Assembly (NCBI GenBank): GCA_036874045.1
Contig: CM072347.1
Coordinates: forward strand, 8,186,501-8,250,500
DNA from: Cymodocea nodosa
Lineage: Eukaryota; Streptophyta; Magnoliopsida; Alismatales; Cymodoceaceae
Direction of reading: 5' to 3'
DNA: 64,000 nucleotides
Shown here piece by piece: positions 33,095 to 46,297 of the stretch; position 1 is the stretch's first letter; each line of letters opens with the position of its first letter. Made by a program: the position numbers and the translations under genes. A model generated the notes under the pieces. The model was not told the origin of the DNA. It saw nothing but the letters and a program-made list of their open reading frames with translations, and did no database searches.

Positions 33095-34486
33095 ATTAAA
33101 TTCCTCTGAAATCCTGAAATTTTGATTAAATGTTTTCTGTGGATCAATGAGAGTGTATATGATCATGCATGAGTTTTACTTGATTGATTAAACTTGTAGA
33201 ATAATTTATATGTAAATCCTATTAAACTACTACTTAAAAGTATAAGCTTATTGAAATTGATTCATATTTTCAGTAAAATCATAGAAGTAAAAATTGTATG
33301 AGATTTGTGTTTTATCGCATCTATATTAATGAAATACATATATATACTGTGCTTAAAATAAAAAGTGCTTACAAAGTGAAAATCTTTGAGAGTTTATTGA
33401 TCAGTTTAATCATGAGCCTCTTGTACTTGAGCAGATAGGTATGTAAGGATTGTTGTCCTGAAAAAGGATTATTTAAATCTGGCAACCTAAGGTCCTAATC
33501 AGATCTGGGATTGTTGACTGAAAGCTCATTACACAGGTACATTAGAAAGTTCTTGTATGATTCAAGTTTTTCAAACTAACTTTTAAAGAAAATTATCAAT
33601 ATTTACTGTTTTGAAAAGATAAAAGTTATTTCATTAATTACGGATATCTTTGAATCGAATATGGTTTCTACCAATATGATTGTTAATTTGTTGAATCAAA
33701 ATTAGTACTTTTGAAAGTGTTTATTTGAGAGACATTCCTTTATTCTGCTTGAGTTAATCAAATTAAGTTTAAAGTTATGTTTTGATTCATATACGGTTGG
33801 AGTTGATTCTGGAAATCATTCTTGATGAATTTAGGATAACGGAAGTTTCTGAAAGGAAAATTTAAAGTATAGTTATAAGTAACACCTACTTTATACAAGT
33901 ATATTTTGTATGTTATTGAATATATTTGAAGTATATTTGTAGGGGGAGGAATTACAATGTCAAAATTAGATTAATATCATTCAAAATATAGATCTTAGTT
34001 AATTTGAGTTTAGTCCTCTTAAGATCTTGATGAAACAATTTAATAGACAAACAAACTATTTTAGGTTCATAAAAAGAATATTAGAATTGTTTACAAGGTT
34101 CTCAAGATAATGGTCAGTTAAGTTACTTCTAGCTTGTATGTTGTTTTTGGAAGCTTTCAGTTGAAAATATCTGAATTTTTGTTAAGTATACTAATTAGAC
34201 GTTATGTTATGTAAGGTAACATGTAAAATTGCCTCTAGACAGCGTTTTACTCGTTAGGTTAGGTAACTCAACGAGTTATGTTTAAATGTTTTGAGTATCT
34301 CGATTGAATAAACTTTATTCAATATTCATTTAAAAATGCAAGCCCGACTAATAGACTCGTTAAGTTATTCTATAGAAACCCTATTTAAACACTTATTACA
34401 TGGGAACTTAGGTTATCTTGTAAACATCTTTCTAAAAATCTTTCCCGCTTGTTCTTGTTACAACTTGCAACAATGTTTTCTGGAAA
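33095..34486 (+). other. region between pol and third ORF of D, shared with Athila-type copies
   Basis: No gene is seen. From about 33120 to 33990 it matches, in inverse orientation, the 3' internal region of Athila-type element B (47300-46440) and in part C (4255-3850). Blocks such as GATTGATTAAACTTGTAGAA and ATGAAATACATATATATACT are shared. Nearer the third ORF lie module-like elements: TAACTCAACGAGTTA (34264-34278), ACTCGTTAAGTTA (about 34355) and a TATA-like CCCTATTTAAAC (about 34379-34390), about 100 bases before the ORF ATG. Confidence 0.7.
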
Positions 34487-36161
34487 TTGAAGCAAAAAGA
34501 GATTGTTTCTATGGAAACAAATATTGTTGAAAAAGAACAATCAGATGAGATTTTATTTCCTAAAGGCAATGTATGTCTAAACATTGTACCTTTCAGTGCA
34601 TCTGATAAACTCATCAGTTCAAAACACACTGAAAGTAATGATGATGATGAGACTTTATTTTCTTTGTCTAGAAAACTTGAAAAGAAATCAAAGAAACAAA
34701 TTAGTTCAAGTTTTTCTATAGTTTCAAGTCCTAATGATAAGGAAATTGAACAATCAAAGCATCAGGCAACTGATATTGAACAAGTTATTGCAAATGCACT
34801 TGAAAATATTGAGGCAGTAACTAGTTCAGAGGCTAGATTGTCTTGAATAGCAACTATTGAAAAAGATAAGACTCCAAAAGAGCTTAATGTAGATCAGGCT
34901 ACTTTAGAATCTATAGAACTAGAGTTTGAGAATTCACAGCATGTATTAATGGAAATATCTGTTGTAGAAACTGAAGAATTACAGATAAATACATAGGCTG
35001 TTGAATTTTTGGAAAATTTGAACTCTGAATTTTCTATAGAAACTGAACAAATGGATGTAATGGATATTGCAAATGTTCCTCACTCTGTTGAAGTTGAAGA
35101 ATCAAGCTTACCTGAGCAGCTTCAAGAAAATATTTTGATAGAGGAACACAATGACATTCATTTTGAAGAAGACGTTCCTAAAGATGAATTAAATTCTGAA
35201 TCAAGGCTTCAGGTATCAACTTCTTTGTATAGAACAATAAACATTCAAGGAAATTCAATTTACTTTAAATCTGAGGAAGCATTATAGAAATACAATAATT
35301 TGATTTCATGTCAAATTCTACATGCTCTACCAATAAAGTTTAGAAATTTAATGGAAATAAGAGATTTATTTGAGTTTCAAGGCTTAATGCAATTCTTGCC
35401 AGTTGGAACAAAATGAAAGCAATACAAAGAGCTTATTGCAGCTTTTTATAGCAACCTGGTCAAGAATGACAATATATTGACAACTCACATAAATCAATAG
35501 GAGTTCACATTATCTCTTGAATTGATTTTTGAAGTTTTAGGATTGAAGAATGAAGGTGTTGTTGTTACTAACAGATTTGACATGGTTAGATAGTTGGAAT
35601 AGAACATATAGTCTTTATCACATATTCCAAATGTATATTCAGAAATGAGATTAATGGAAAATCTGAATGCAGAGGCAAGGTTTATTGCAAATATTCTACA
35701 TGTCAATTTATTTCTAAGAGTCGGACATAATCTAGAAGTCAGCAGAAGTTGTTTATATGCAACTTATGGCCTCCTTAATAGAATTCAAATCAATTGGTTT
35801 GATGTTTTCATTTCTTAACTACTTCATATGAGTTCAAAGTTATTTTTTGGTGATGCTGTATGTAGACTTCTTGCAAACCAATTAACTTTATTCGACTAGC
35901 CCTCTGAAACTAAAGGCATGAGAGCCTTCAATATTAAAGATTTGCAAAAATATCAGTCTATGCATCAACAATAGCAACAACAACAACCTGACTTAACAAA
36001 AAAGCAACCACAACAGGAAAACTTTTCAGATCAAGTACAACAACATCTAGATCTACCTCCTACCTTAGATGCAATGTTGAATGATATCTGAAATGATTTT
36101 AGGCATCTAGGAGATAAAATTTGTTCTACTATTACAAATATTATTAGGAGGAATAGATAAA
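34487..36161 (+). pseudogene. envelope-position third ORF of D (plant transposon protein domain)
   Basis: One frame runs from the ATG at 34487 to about 36161, with about ten in-frame stops and no frameshift. The N-terminal ~270 residues are acidic and Ser/Glu-rich, apparently disordered. The C-terminal domain carries LFEFQGLMQFLP, AAFYSNLVKNDN, IFEVLGLKNEG, ARFIANILHVNLFLRVGH, YATYGLLNRIQINWFDVF and SKLFFGDAVCRLL. A Gln-rich stretch and a helical tail follow. Elements K, E and L carry the same domain in the same place. It resembles the putative plant transposon protein domain found in SIRE and Athila envelope-position ORFs. I see no signal peptide, so calling it an envelope protein would rest on position alone. 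Confidence 0.8.
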
Positions 36162-36611
36162 TGTATTGTCATTTGTCTGTTTGCTTGTATCTGAATACAA
36201 CATGTACTATTTGTATTTATTGTTTGATTATTTGAACAATACATTTTACTGTAAATGATTTCATTCTTATTAATGTTTACAGAAAGTTGAGTTGTATATA
36301 CTTGTCTCTCGGATTTTTTTTGCTATGTAATCATCTTTTTGATTAATGACAAAAAGGGGGAGATGATTATGTGTTTAAATTGCATATATATTCAAAAATG
36401 GGGAGATGATTATGTTGGAATATTCTGTTTGAGAAGTTTTATTCCTGAGAGATGTTTTTCACTCAAACAATAAATAGAATCTTAAGTGAACTTAAGTCAA
36501 TAAAATTGTTTGTTGAATTAAAACTTAATCCAAGGAAGGTGCTTCGTTGAGTTAAACATATTTTCATAATTATTTTAATATGATTTTTGTCATCATCAAA
36601 AAAGAGGAGAT
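36162..36611 (+). other. 3' untranslated region of D with multiple polypurine tracts
   Basis: Holds GACAAAAAGGGGGAGATGAT (about 36346-36365), AAAATGGGGAGATGATTATG (about 36394-36413) and the LTR-adjacent tract AAAAAAGAGGAGAT (36598-36611), which has lost the run of five Gs. The same three-tract layout is found in J, G and K. No gene is seen. Confidence 0.8.
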
Positions 36612-38179
36612 TGTTGAGTATTTTTTTTTGATGATGTATGCTAAATGAATATAATCATATTCACTCAATTACTATTGTTTGTGAAAGTAAATTAAGAACA
36701 TCAATTAATACAGAAAATGTTTACTGGTATAAATACTTGTCTATAATGGATCTGAAATTATACTAAGTTAAATAACTAGTCGTTATGTTATACTAACTTT
36801 TCATTTAACTAAAAGGTAAGTTAACGTGTGTTTTTATTGCAAAGCATGATATGTTGTAAAGTTATATTTTCTATATCATGAACAGTGCACATTTAGACAA
36901 CTTGTTAAGTTAGTGAGTTATTTGTATAAAGGTCACGTGAGAACTCGTTGAGTTATAGGCTTAAAGGTTAAAATAGGTCACATGAGAACTTGTTAAGTTA
37001 GTGAGTAAAAGAGCAGACGAACTCGTTAAGTTAGTATTATACATGTGGTGAAATTAAGGTCTACGAATGTTATAGTGTATCACGTGAATTGCACATGTTT
37101 AACTTGTTAAGTTAACATAACTACACACATTGAGTTGATATATTGAACACTAAGGCAACATGTTAGGCTAGCGTTATAAACTTAAAGTTATTTTATTGCA
37201 CATGGTATATATGTCATTGTAAAAATATTAGTTTATTACTGATTCGTTTAGTTATTAGTAACACAACGAAATTGGTTTGTTGAGTTAACTATAACACCAT
37301 AAAGCTGGTTCGTTGAGTTAGCATAACACCACAAACTTAATTCGTTGAGTTAGCTACATTACTTGTCACGTGATTTGGCACATGATGAACCGTTGAGTTA
37401 AATACGTTAAGTTATAAATCTACTTGTATTACTCGTTTAGTTAACATTAACATAACAACTTCTTATTACACTTGATGAAAAATTTTGGACAAGAAAGTCT
37501 ATTTTGTAGGAAATTTTTTAGAGATCTAGGATTGATGATTAAAGAAAATTCAAAAAGAAAATGTAGGTCAAAATGTGTGTATTTTGATGAAGGAAAAACA
37601 AAAGACATGAAGAGTGGAAAACTAATAGTGATTAAACGTGGAGGATATGCATGAAGTGAATATATAGTATAAAAGGTATAGAATTCTCGTTGATCAATTA
37701 TCCTTGCACACCAAATGAAATATCTTTTTAAAGATCAAAAACACCTTTTCAGGGAAAAGCTCTCAGATGGAAGGAAATTCAATGAAGTAGAAAAGTCAGA
37801 TTTATGTCACTGAAGATCTGAAGTATCAGAAGAAAACAAATTCAGTGAAGTAGAAAAAGTCAGATATTTGTCACTAAAGAATTGTAAAAGAAGAAGAAGA
37901 AAAAAAAAAATCTCAAATAGGGAGAAATGTTTTAAATTCTGCAAATTAGTTTTCTATATTTGTAGTTATGAAATTGATTAGATGAAACATGGTATCATTA
38001 TATAATTGCATCTACAATTTCAGAGGAGAATTGAATTGTATATTTTAATTGAAATATTGAATAAAATGATTTGATTAAAATAGTGTCTCGACTTGTTTTT
38101 ATATTTGAAGTTTCAATTATAATTGAAAATGTAGAAAAACACAATTCACCCCTCTCTTGTGTAGCCATTCGATCCTACA
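36612..38179 (+). repeat. 3' LTR of copia element D (1.57 kb)
   Basis: Begins TGTTGAGTATTTTT and ends TTCGATCCTACA; same family as the LTRs of F and G. Modules are clear: CACGTG at 36934-36939 is followed two bases later by AACTCGTTGAGTTA (36942-36955). More such modules run to about 37440, with CACGTG near 37081 and 37367. The right flank is an LTR of element E, so D inserted in E. Confidence 0.92.
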
Positions 38180-38942
38180 GAGAATTAGAACTAGAATTTT
38201 TACGGGATGAATGTTTGGGATGATTGTAGTGTAGCTCATATCCTTTATTTATAGTAGTGGAACTATAACTTCACATTCAGCATGTTCATCCACTTAATCC
38301 ATAATCTATAATCTCATGTACTAATTTAAATTATCTATGATCTCCACTGTTATTTTGAATTTCCGCTATCTTCACTATTATTTCAAATTTCCACTATCTT
38401 CACTATTATTTTGAATTTCCATGATTTTCTATCATAGAACAATCGACAATTCTTCTTCCTAGAGAGTTGTAGAATATCTTCTAAGTCACTGCTTTAGTCG
38501 AACACTTATCCTTTAAGACTTATAAAAACTCAAACACTTATCTGTAACTCTTCGAGTTCTTCCACCTGCAAAACTTATCTATTCATTACTCACTTTATAA
38601 AACTAGAATAATTATCCTTCCATGCAAATAAAAACTCAAACAGTTATCTAACTCTTCAACTTTTCATTACTGAATGGACATGAAAAACACAAGAAAACTT
38701 AAAACATTAAAAACACACATGCAAATAACCTAACTATATGAGTTTTTTTAACATAACTCTTCGACTAATTAGAAATGTTAAAACTATCTAAAAGTTTAAC
38801 TATTCAATACTTTAACAATCCGAAAATTAAGTGAAACTTTCCGAAAACTAAAACTCATTAATGTCTAATTATGTGACTATTATACTTAAACTTATTTATA
38901 GACTTTAGTAAAATATTCATCATCAAAATAAAATTCCTAACA
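38180..38942 (-). repeat. partial 3' LTR of copia element E
   Basis: Minus strand: starts TGTTAGGAATTTTA (right edge 38942) after the polypurine tract AAAAAGGGGGAGAT (38943-38956). It matches the LTR of K over about 760 bp up to 38180, where element D interrupts it; the remaining ~430 bp are missing. It contains ACTCTTCGAGTT-type modules. Confidence 0.85.
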
Positions 38943-39190
38943 ATCTCCCCCTTTTTGATGATGATAAAACCTAATAAGTCAAAATAATATTTCTCCCCCT
39001 TTTTGGCATTATAAAAAGCACTAATATCATGTAAGGAAGAAAATACCTAAGTATATGAATTCAAAAAGAATGCTAACCTGCATAAATAAACATGGATAAA
39101 AATGTGCAAATATGAAAATGAAATATGCAATTATTTATACATTGTTGGCAACAAATTACAATAAATGTTTTCATTTAATCCAAAATTTGT
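38943..39190 (-). other. 3' untranslated region of E with polypurine tracts
   Basis: Two further GGGGGAGA-type tracts on the minus strand (near 38993-39006 and at the LTR edge) lie in otherwise AT-rich sequence. No gene is seen. Confidence 0.7.
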
Positions 39191-42100
39191 TTTATTCTAT
39201 CACAACCCTCTTTGTTTTCTAAAAATATCTAACAGAGTTTCTAAAATTTTCTATGCTATTTCTATACTAACTTTATTTATTTGATCAATTGTATCTTGAT
39301 CTAAATCTTGTTAGAACCCAAGTATTTTGATAATGCAAAAACCTATGAGAGGAAACCAAATTGTATTTCACAGATATGATAGCTCAGCAAAAGATCAGAA
39401 AGTAGACGAACAAATAGAGAAAGTTCTAGAAGATACTGCTATAGAGCTATAAGAAAATCAAACAGTTATAGGTCTAAGTATCCAAAGAGCTAGTTTAAAA
39501 CAGTAGCAATACCATCGGACAGTTAGAAGAATAACTATCCGAAAGTATAAAGCCTTTGGAGAGTTATGAAAGGTAGTTGGTTGAATGATCGGAGAGTTAA
39601 GGAGTTAACTATACGAAAGCAAAAGGAAAATCGGAAAGTTAGAAAGGCTAACTATCCGAAACTTAAGTCATTCAATTAACCACGTGTAGAAATTTAAAAC
39701 AGAAGCTTAAAGGATTTTTTGGTGAGTTAGGAAGATAACTATCTGACTTTTTCAGTGAGTTACAGGTATAACTTTCCAGAACTTAAGTTATCCTATTACG
39801 CACGTGCAGAATGGAGAAGACGATAGTTAAAAGCTTAAAAGGAAAAATCAGAGAGTTAGATAACTATCCGAAATTTCAAGAGAGTTTCAGTGAGTTATAG
39901 TTTAACTATCCGAAACTTAAGTCATTGAATTTCCCATGTGCAGAAATGAGAAGATAGCTATCAGAAGCTTAAAAGGAAAAATCTGAGAGTTACTGTAGCT
40001 AACTATCCAATAGCCAGGAGAATTTCGGTGAGTTACAACTGCAAGTATCCGAACTTTAAGTACTTCACGTGTATGACTTAAAACTCACGTGACAAATAAA
40101 CTTAAGTGGATTTTCGGTGAGTTAAGATCATCCTTCAGAGAGTTACATTGCTAACTATCCAAAAGTTTGAGAAGATCGGAAGGTTATCTTGAGATACCTT
40201 TCTAAACGGTAACTTACCATATTTGGATCTGCAAACTCAACAAGTACAACAGAATAAATCCGTTGAGGAGAAAATATGATCGTTGGTAGTTCAAGCATAA
40301 ATACAGATAGATCATTCAATATTCAGTAGAGCTATGAAGTGAGAATATAGATACAATCACATATAGAGATACAGTATACATTGCAGATCTATTATTGTTA
40401 CAGAAGAAAGGCTCAATTCAGATTGACTACAACATAGAATCGATTGAAAGCTGGATTTTACAAGAAGATTATTAAAGCTCTCCATGTGCTGAAAGTCTGA
40501 TCCAAGAAGGATCATTTGGTTCGTGGCTTCAACCTTAAAGCTTCATTTAGTGTTGGTTTGAGTTTTGACCTAAAAACTCAAAAGGTTGGTTTATTGAAAT
40601 TTATACTTGAAAACTTCTGTATGGTTGGTTAGAGCTTCAACCAGGAAGCTCAAGTGAATGGTTGGTTCTTACTTAAACCCTAAAGCAAGTGTATGTAAGT
40701 GTTGAGACACTTAGTGAAGCCCAAGTGATCCTTGGGGGTGGACTAGCCGAGTTAGTGAACCACCTAAAATTTCCTTGTGTTTCTTACTTTATTTCCATTG
40801 TGCATGATATTTATATCTATTTATTACTTGTGCAAACTGATTAATCAAATTAGTTAGTAAAGTCAAAAATAGTCTTAAATTCACACTATTCACCATTCAC
40901 CCTCCCTCTAGTGAAGCCATACGTTCCCAACAAATCTATGGTATGGAGTTATGAAGGTTGTTGTATTTATTCTGTATGTTGTTGTACCATATGCTATCTT
41001 TATTGATGTGATTGTTCTATTTGTTGTTGTTGTTGATCTTGCTGCTATTATTGCTCTTGAAAATGTTCTTGTTGTCTATGCCTAATTTCAGGTGTATTTG
41101 TTTCCTAGTATTTATGCAATTCTTTAGTAGAGAAAGACCTTGATTTTATCTTTTTCTATGGCCAAGATATAATATCTATTTGACTTGCCACAATTCTCAA
41201 AATTTCATCACCAAAAAATAATTTACTCTACAAATTTTAAATATGATAAATAAAAACATCATACCAGTTCACTTGAATATGATTAATTAAAGCATATTTT
41301 GCATAAAGACAACATCTCCCAACTTCAACTCCATGACCAAACTTTTGAAAAATCAAAGAATGCAATATCTTTGCAATATATCAAGCTTGACCATTTAAAT
41401 CATTCAACAATCTTAATTCACTATTGGTAGTTGGATTCTTTGCTAATTGTTTAATGTCCCACCCTAACTAATAGACTTGTTTTCTTTCTGATATTTTAAC
41501 TCCATTTTTCAATCCAAGTATTTGATAAACTAGTTATAGAGTTAAATGTATGTCAAATTCTTGTATATTGGAAACAAGAATATCTTCTTCAATTGTTAAG
41601 TTTGAATAGAAACAACTTACAATTTCTGGTAGCAAAAGATGGCTTGGTTGTTGTGGAATTAGTGTCAATAAGCCTTGAAACTGAAACATTTCTCTAATGT
41701 TTGCCATCCCTTCAAACTTAACTAGCTGAGCATATAAAACTATAGATGTTTTATAAGTTTGAAACTTATCATAATAGGATCCATTTCTGAACTATAATAG
41801 TATATTTTCTTCTAAATTATGTTCAAGATTAGGAATTTTCTTATCATGTGCTTTTGACCTGGGACTTATTTCATCAATAGCTATATTTTCAGATCTTTCA
41901 AAACTAGATGAATTTCTGTCAAACTCAATATAAGCATCTGAAATATCTGCAATTGTTGTATCAATAATACTTTGAGCTTCATCTGTTTGAATGCCTTCAA
42001 ACATATCAGCAACTACCATTTGTGTATCATTATTAACAATCTTTGTATGAATATGTGTATCAACAACAAGTATTTCTATAAAACTATGACTTTGTGGTAT

Positions 42101-42232
42101 TTATATAGTAGTTCTGAACAACTATCTCCTTATTGAAAAATATTCTATATCAATTTCTGGTATAGAAATATTTTGTATACCTATAACTTCAGTACTTGAG
42201 ATTTCAACAAAATTATATCCTCTCTTTTTTTA
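39191..42232 (-). pseudogene. envelope-position third ORF of E, interrupted
   Basis: Minus-strand third ORF, homologous to that of K. From 42232 down come an acidic stretch (IIDTTIADISDAYIEFDRNSS), the conserved domain (about 41750-41130, heavily mutated), a Gln-rich tract near 41080-40990, and the C-terminal helix DQINKVSIEIA at about 39300-39240. The solo LTR at 39309-40932 separates the last two. At about 42232 the N-terminal half is missing: the frame joins directly to sequence that follows pol in K (about 59050), so roughly 2.6 kb is deleted. Many stops and frameshifts. Confidence 0.75.
39304..40937 (+). mobile_element. copia solo LTR with perfect 5-bp target duplication
   Basis: A 1624-bp LTR (39309-40932) starts TGTTAGAACCCAAG and ends CCCAACA, the same family as the 3' LTR of J. 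It is flanked by AATCT on both sides (39304-39308 and 40933-40937). It interrupts the third ORF of element E in antisense. A solo LTR forms when the two LTRs of a full element recombine. It carries TCGGAGAGTTAG...TAACTATCCGA modules, CACGTG sites (about 39680, 39801, 40065, 40086) and a TATA-like TAAATACA near 40308. Confidence 0.95.
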
Positions 42233-42844
42233 TGTTTAGTCACCTCCCAAATATCACCTTTTTACATGATCACAATCCCTTACTCAATGATAACCAGTTA
42301 CTCAATGATAAGTGAGAATGGGCAACTCCTTTTTTTTATGTATAATCTAAATTACTTATATAATGAGTTTTCAATCAGCACATCCTAAACTAGTTGGTTT
42401 AAGTGACTAGGGTTTAAGATCTCCTAACATACTTAATTACTCAAGTAATTTCAAAGAAAAAAAAAATTAAAACAGTAAATAAATGAGAGGCAACCTCAAG
42501 ACTCAATTTTTCTAATAGGATGTTAATAACTTTTCTTTAATAAATTGAACATACTTTCTATGGGTTTTCTAGTTAAAATCTCTATGAAGGTATATACATA
42601 ATTAACAAAATATTGTTGGTACTCACATTGAATTAATTTAACTTTCCTTAAGTAACATTTTTTGAATATGTCTTAAGTAAATTGATTTCAATAAAAATCA
42701 GAATTTCAAAAATTCTTAACTACCAATAAACATTGATTACAAAGCAGATATTTTGAGTTTTTCTTAGTATATAAAGAAATTAAAATTCTAAACTCCTTTT
42801 AATAAATCAAAATATTATGTAATTGATAAAACAATTAAACATCA
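42233..42844 (-). other. post-pol region of E
   Basis: On the minus strand it matches K's post-pol sequence (about 58482-59050), including GTGACTAGGGTTTAAGATC-like sequence on the plus strand. No gene is seen. Confidence 0.75.
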
Positions 42845-44156
42845 GATAACCTACAAATACCAAGTTCTAATTGTAATTTTGAAAAAGTATTTCATCTAAG
42901 GGTTTAGTAAATAAATCAAGTAATTATTCTATTGTTGGAAAAAAAACTTAATTCTATATTTTTTTTTATCACATTATCCCTCAGAAAATGATGTCGAATT
43001 TTTGTGTTTAGCTCTTAAATGTAAAATAGAATTTTTAGACAAACTTATTATAGAACAATTTATCATAGAAAATCTTGGTTGATTTATAGGTTAAGTTGAA
43101 ATCTTTTAACATTTATTTGATCCACAAAATTTGAGTACAGCAAAGTGCAGTACCTATATATTCATCTTCTATTGTGAATAATACTACACAATTTTGCTTT
43201 TTGCTAAACCATGACACTAAGGAATTTCCTAATAATTGACAAGTGTCACTAGTGCCTTTTCTTTTAAACTTACATCCTACGAAATTAGCATTACTATAAC
43301 CTATTAAAATTAAAGAACTATGTTTAAAGTAAAACAATCCAAAATAGATGGTTCCTAATAGATATTTAAAAATTCTTTTAACAAGTAGGTGTGACTCTTT
43401 AGGACAATATTAATATCTAGCACAAGTCCACACACTAAACATAATATCTGGACAACTAGTTGTTAAATAAAGTAATGAACCAATCATTTTTCTATATTGT
43501 TTTATTTCTACAAATTTTCTAGAGTCATCTTTATCCAACTTAGTGATAGTACTCATTGGTGTATTTTTCATTTTAGTATTGTCTAGTCCAAACCTCTTTA
43601 ATAAATCTTGAGTATATTTTTCTTATGAGATAAAAACTCTTTTTTCTAACTACTTAATTTGTATACCTAGAAAAAATGATAGTTCACCCATCATACTCAT
43701 TTCAAATTGATTAGTCATGTCATTCGCAAAAGACTCAACTAATTTTTCATTTGTTACACCAAATATAATGTCATCTATGTAGACTTGAACTACCAATATA
43801 TCATTTTTAACTTACTTGATAAAGAGGGTATGATCTACCTTTCCCACAAAATACACTTTTTCCATAAGAAATTTAGATAACCTCTCATACCAAAACCTAG
43901 GTGCTTGCTTAAGGTAATACAACGCCTTTTTAAGCTTGTAAACATACTCAGGATGTTTTGAATCTACAAAACCTAGAGGTTGTTTTACATATACTTCTTT
44001 TATATAATCATTTAAAAAACCAGTCTTAACATCTATTTAATATAATTTAAAATTCATATAACAAGCAAATGCCAATAAAATTCATATTGATTCTAGTCTA
44101 GCAACAGGAGCAAATATTTCATCATAATCAATTTCTTCCTCTTACTTGTAACCTTG
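42845..44156 (-). pseudogene. pol: copia (SIRE-type) RT and RNase H (element E)
   Basis: Minus strand, starting at QGYK within RT, where Athila element B interrupts it. It contains [25 protein letters not shown], a YIDD catalytic box near 43770 (Val-to-Ile, conservative), [11 protein letters not shown], then RNase H (MFYFKHSSLILIGYSNANFVG, CQLLGNSLVSWFSKKQNC) and the C-terminal block to about 42845. There are many stops, and the STTEAEY motif reads FTIEDEY. It is closest to K's pol. Confidence 0.9.
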
Positions 44157-46297
44157 TGTTTAGTTGTGAAAAGTTAAATTAGAACTTGTCTATTAAGAGA
44201 ATTTGTTTGTGCAAATATTAATAAATTCTTTTAAGGTAAATAAACAACTTTTCACACAAATTAGATATTAAGTCTAATTTGTATTTTAACTGCAAGTGCA
44301 CAATGTATATTGTATTTGCGTGCAAGTACAGGTCGATCTCACAGAGATTAAGTAAGAATTGTGTACTATTTTGATTTTTTCTACTAGAGTTTAGATGTGT
44401 TCAATTAAGCTCCTCTTCATTGATTTACAGTTAACTCAACAGACTTAGTTCGTGAAGTTATAGTTAACTCAACGAACTATCCTTGTGGACTTAAGTTAAC
44501 TCCACGAGCCTACCTAGTAACCTCTACTTAAATGCTACTATTCATAAACGAATTTGGCCATTCATTAGGCAGTTCCACAGAATCTAAATAACATTAATTA
44601 AGCTTTGTAATGTTAGTTAATTTGAGATTTATCATTAATCAACACTAACATTCAAATATTTCAAATAGTAACCATTAAGATTTTTCAATATTCTGTACGA
44701 ATCATTTTCAGTAATCTATAAAACTATTTTCTATTTTCTAAATCAAACAAACATTCACAAACATTAACAATGATAACATTAATCACGATACAAAACAAAC
44801 AATACAATACATTAATACTAAATGTAAATACAGATAATTAGTTTTTTGGTATTTTTGTTTTGATATGTTCCTGAAGATGAACTAAAGGTGAAAAGTAAAA
44901 ATCTCTATCAATAGAAAGAACTTCTGTCACTACATGCGATGCGATTACACCACTGAAAACTTAATCACTTACAATCTTGCCTCCTCTCCCTATAGAATCG
45001 CGAACCAAGACTTGTAAGTTGATCTCCTCTTCAGTATATTGGCATCAACCCGAAACCAAGGATAGAAGCTTTACGATCTCCTTAGATATGAGTCGTGCTT
45101 GGTGAAATTGGCTTCCCTTCCTACAACGTGATCACTCCTCACAATGGTTGTAAGTCACTGTGTTTGGCTTGGAATCAACCTAACATCTAGAAAGTATCCT
45201 CATAGACCTTTGATGGTTGGTGATTTTGGTGGTGTTGTAGAGCTTCAGGGAACTTCCAACGCTTCCTGTAGTTAGCACGATCATCCACCTTCACACACCC
45301 TTCACTTCGTCTTTCTCCTTTTCTTTTATATTTCTTTCAGTAATAACTGCTTTTACCTAAATGATCGGTTGGATTTCCTTCATTCATATCAACGATGGTG
45401 ATTTCTTCTTCATTCCACGAGTTATTTCCTACATGATACATGCAATCGTGGTTTTCCTTCGAATTTCCAGTTTCTGCAATTGCTATAGTGCCATGTTAGA
45501 AAATAAGTGATCCGTGGAGTTAGTGTAACTCAATAAATTTACTTCGTTGACTTACCTATAAAACACGTGCAATAAAGAAATAACTTATAAGCTTATAGCA
45601 CTAACACAACACGTTACCTTAGTATATATTTAAGTAACTCAATGCGTATAGTTATACTAACTTAACGAGTTAAACATATGTAGCTCACGTGACAAAATAA
45701 AACATTTAAATTCAACACATGCATAATTCTAACTTAACGAGTTCAGATATTTTGAATAGTTACAACTATAAGTATCTGAAACTTATATGCATTTTAGATA
45801 GTTAGCACCTAACCTTTCAAAAGATAACTTAAGTTAAGTTTCTAGATCGCAACACGTGTCCTCAGTCAATTTTATGATAAAAAGGTATTTTAAATACTTG
45901 CAAACCTAACTATCCGATGCTTAGACGCATTTCGGATAACTAACATCTAACTTACCAAAAATCCACTTAAGTCATGTATTAAGGTTACAACACATGTACT
46001 TCAAGAAATAATAAAATATTCTTCAAGCATTTAAAACATAACTATCTAGTACATGAAATGTAACTCTCCGAAATAACAGACATTTCGAATACTTAAGAAT
46101 TACAAAGCCTATAACTCACTAACAGTGTAGAAATGCACTTAATTAACACTAATTCCCTGAAATTATGTAGATTCTTTCATTAAGGCATATAATCATGCAA
46201 TTATAACATAATGGCTTAATTCTCATATAATAAGCTAAATATTATGTAATTAACCATTATTTAACCATTATTATTATGCACTTTTTCATTCTAAATA
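44157..46297 (-). repeat. 3' LTR of Athila-type element B (2.14 kb)
   Basis: Minus strand from a decayed TATTTAGAATGAAAAAGTGC start (right edge 46297) to CTAAACA (left edge 44157). It is preceded by the polypurine tract GTATGGGGAAAG (46298-46309). It is inserted in E's pol; CCTTG (44152-44156) is the likely target site. Compared with solo LTR A it lacks ~70 bp that include a primer-binding-site-like sequence near the LTR end. Modules and CACGTG sites are present (about 45564, 45686, 45851). Confidence 0.88.

Noticed and set aside
37472-37654. 60-codon plus-strand frame inside the D LTR
   Set aside because: Part of the LTR transcribed/leader-like region; the same region in F and G LTRs gives different broken frames, so no conserved protein.
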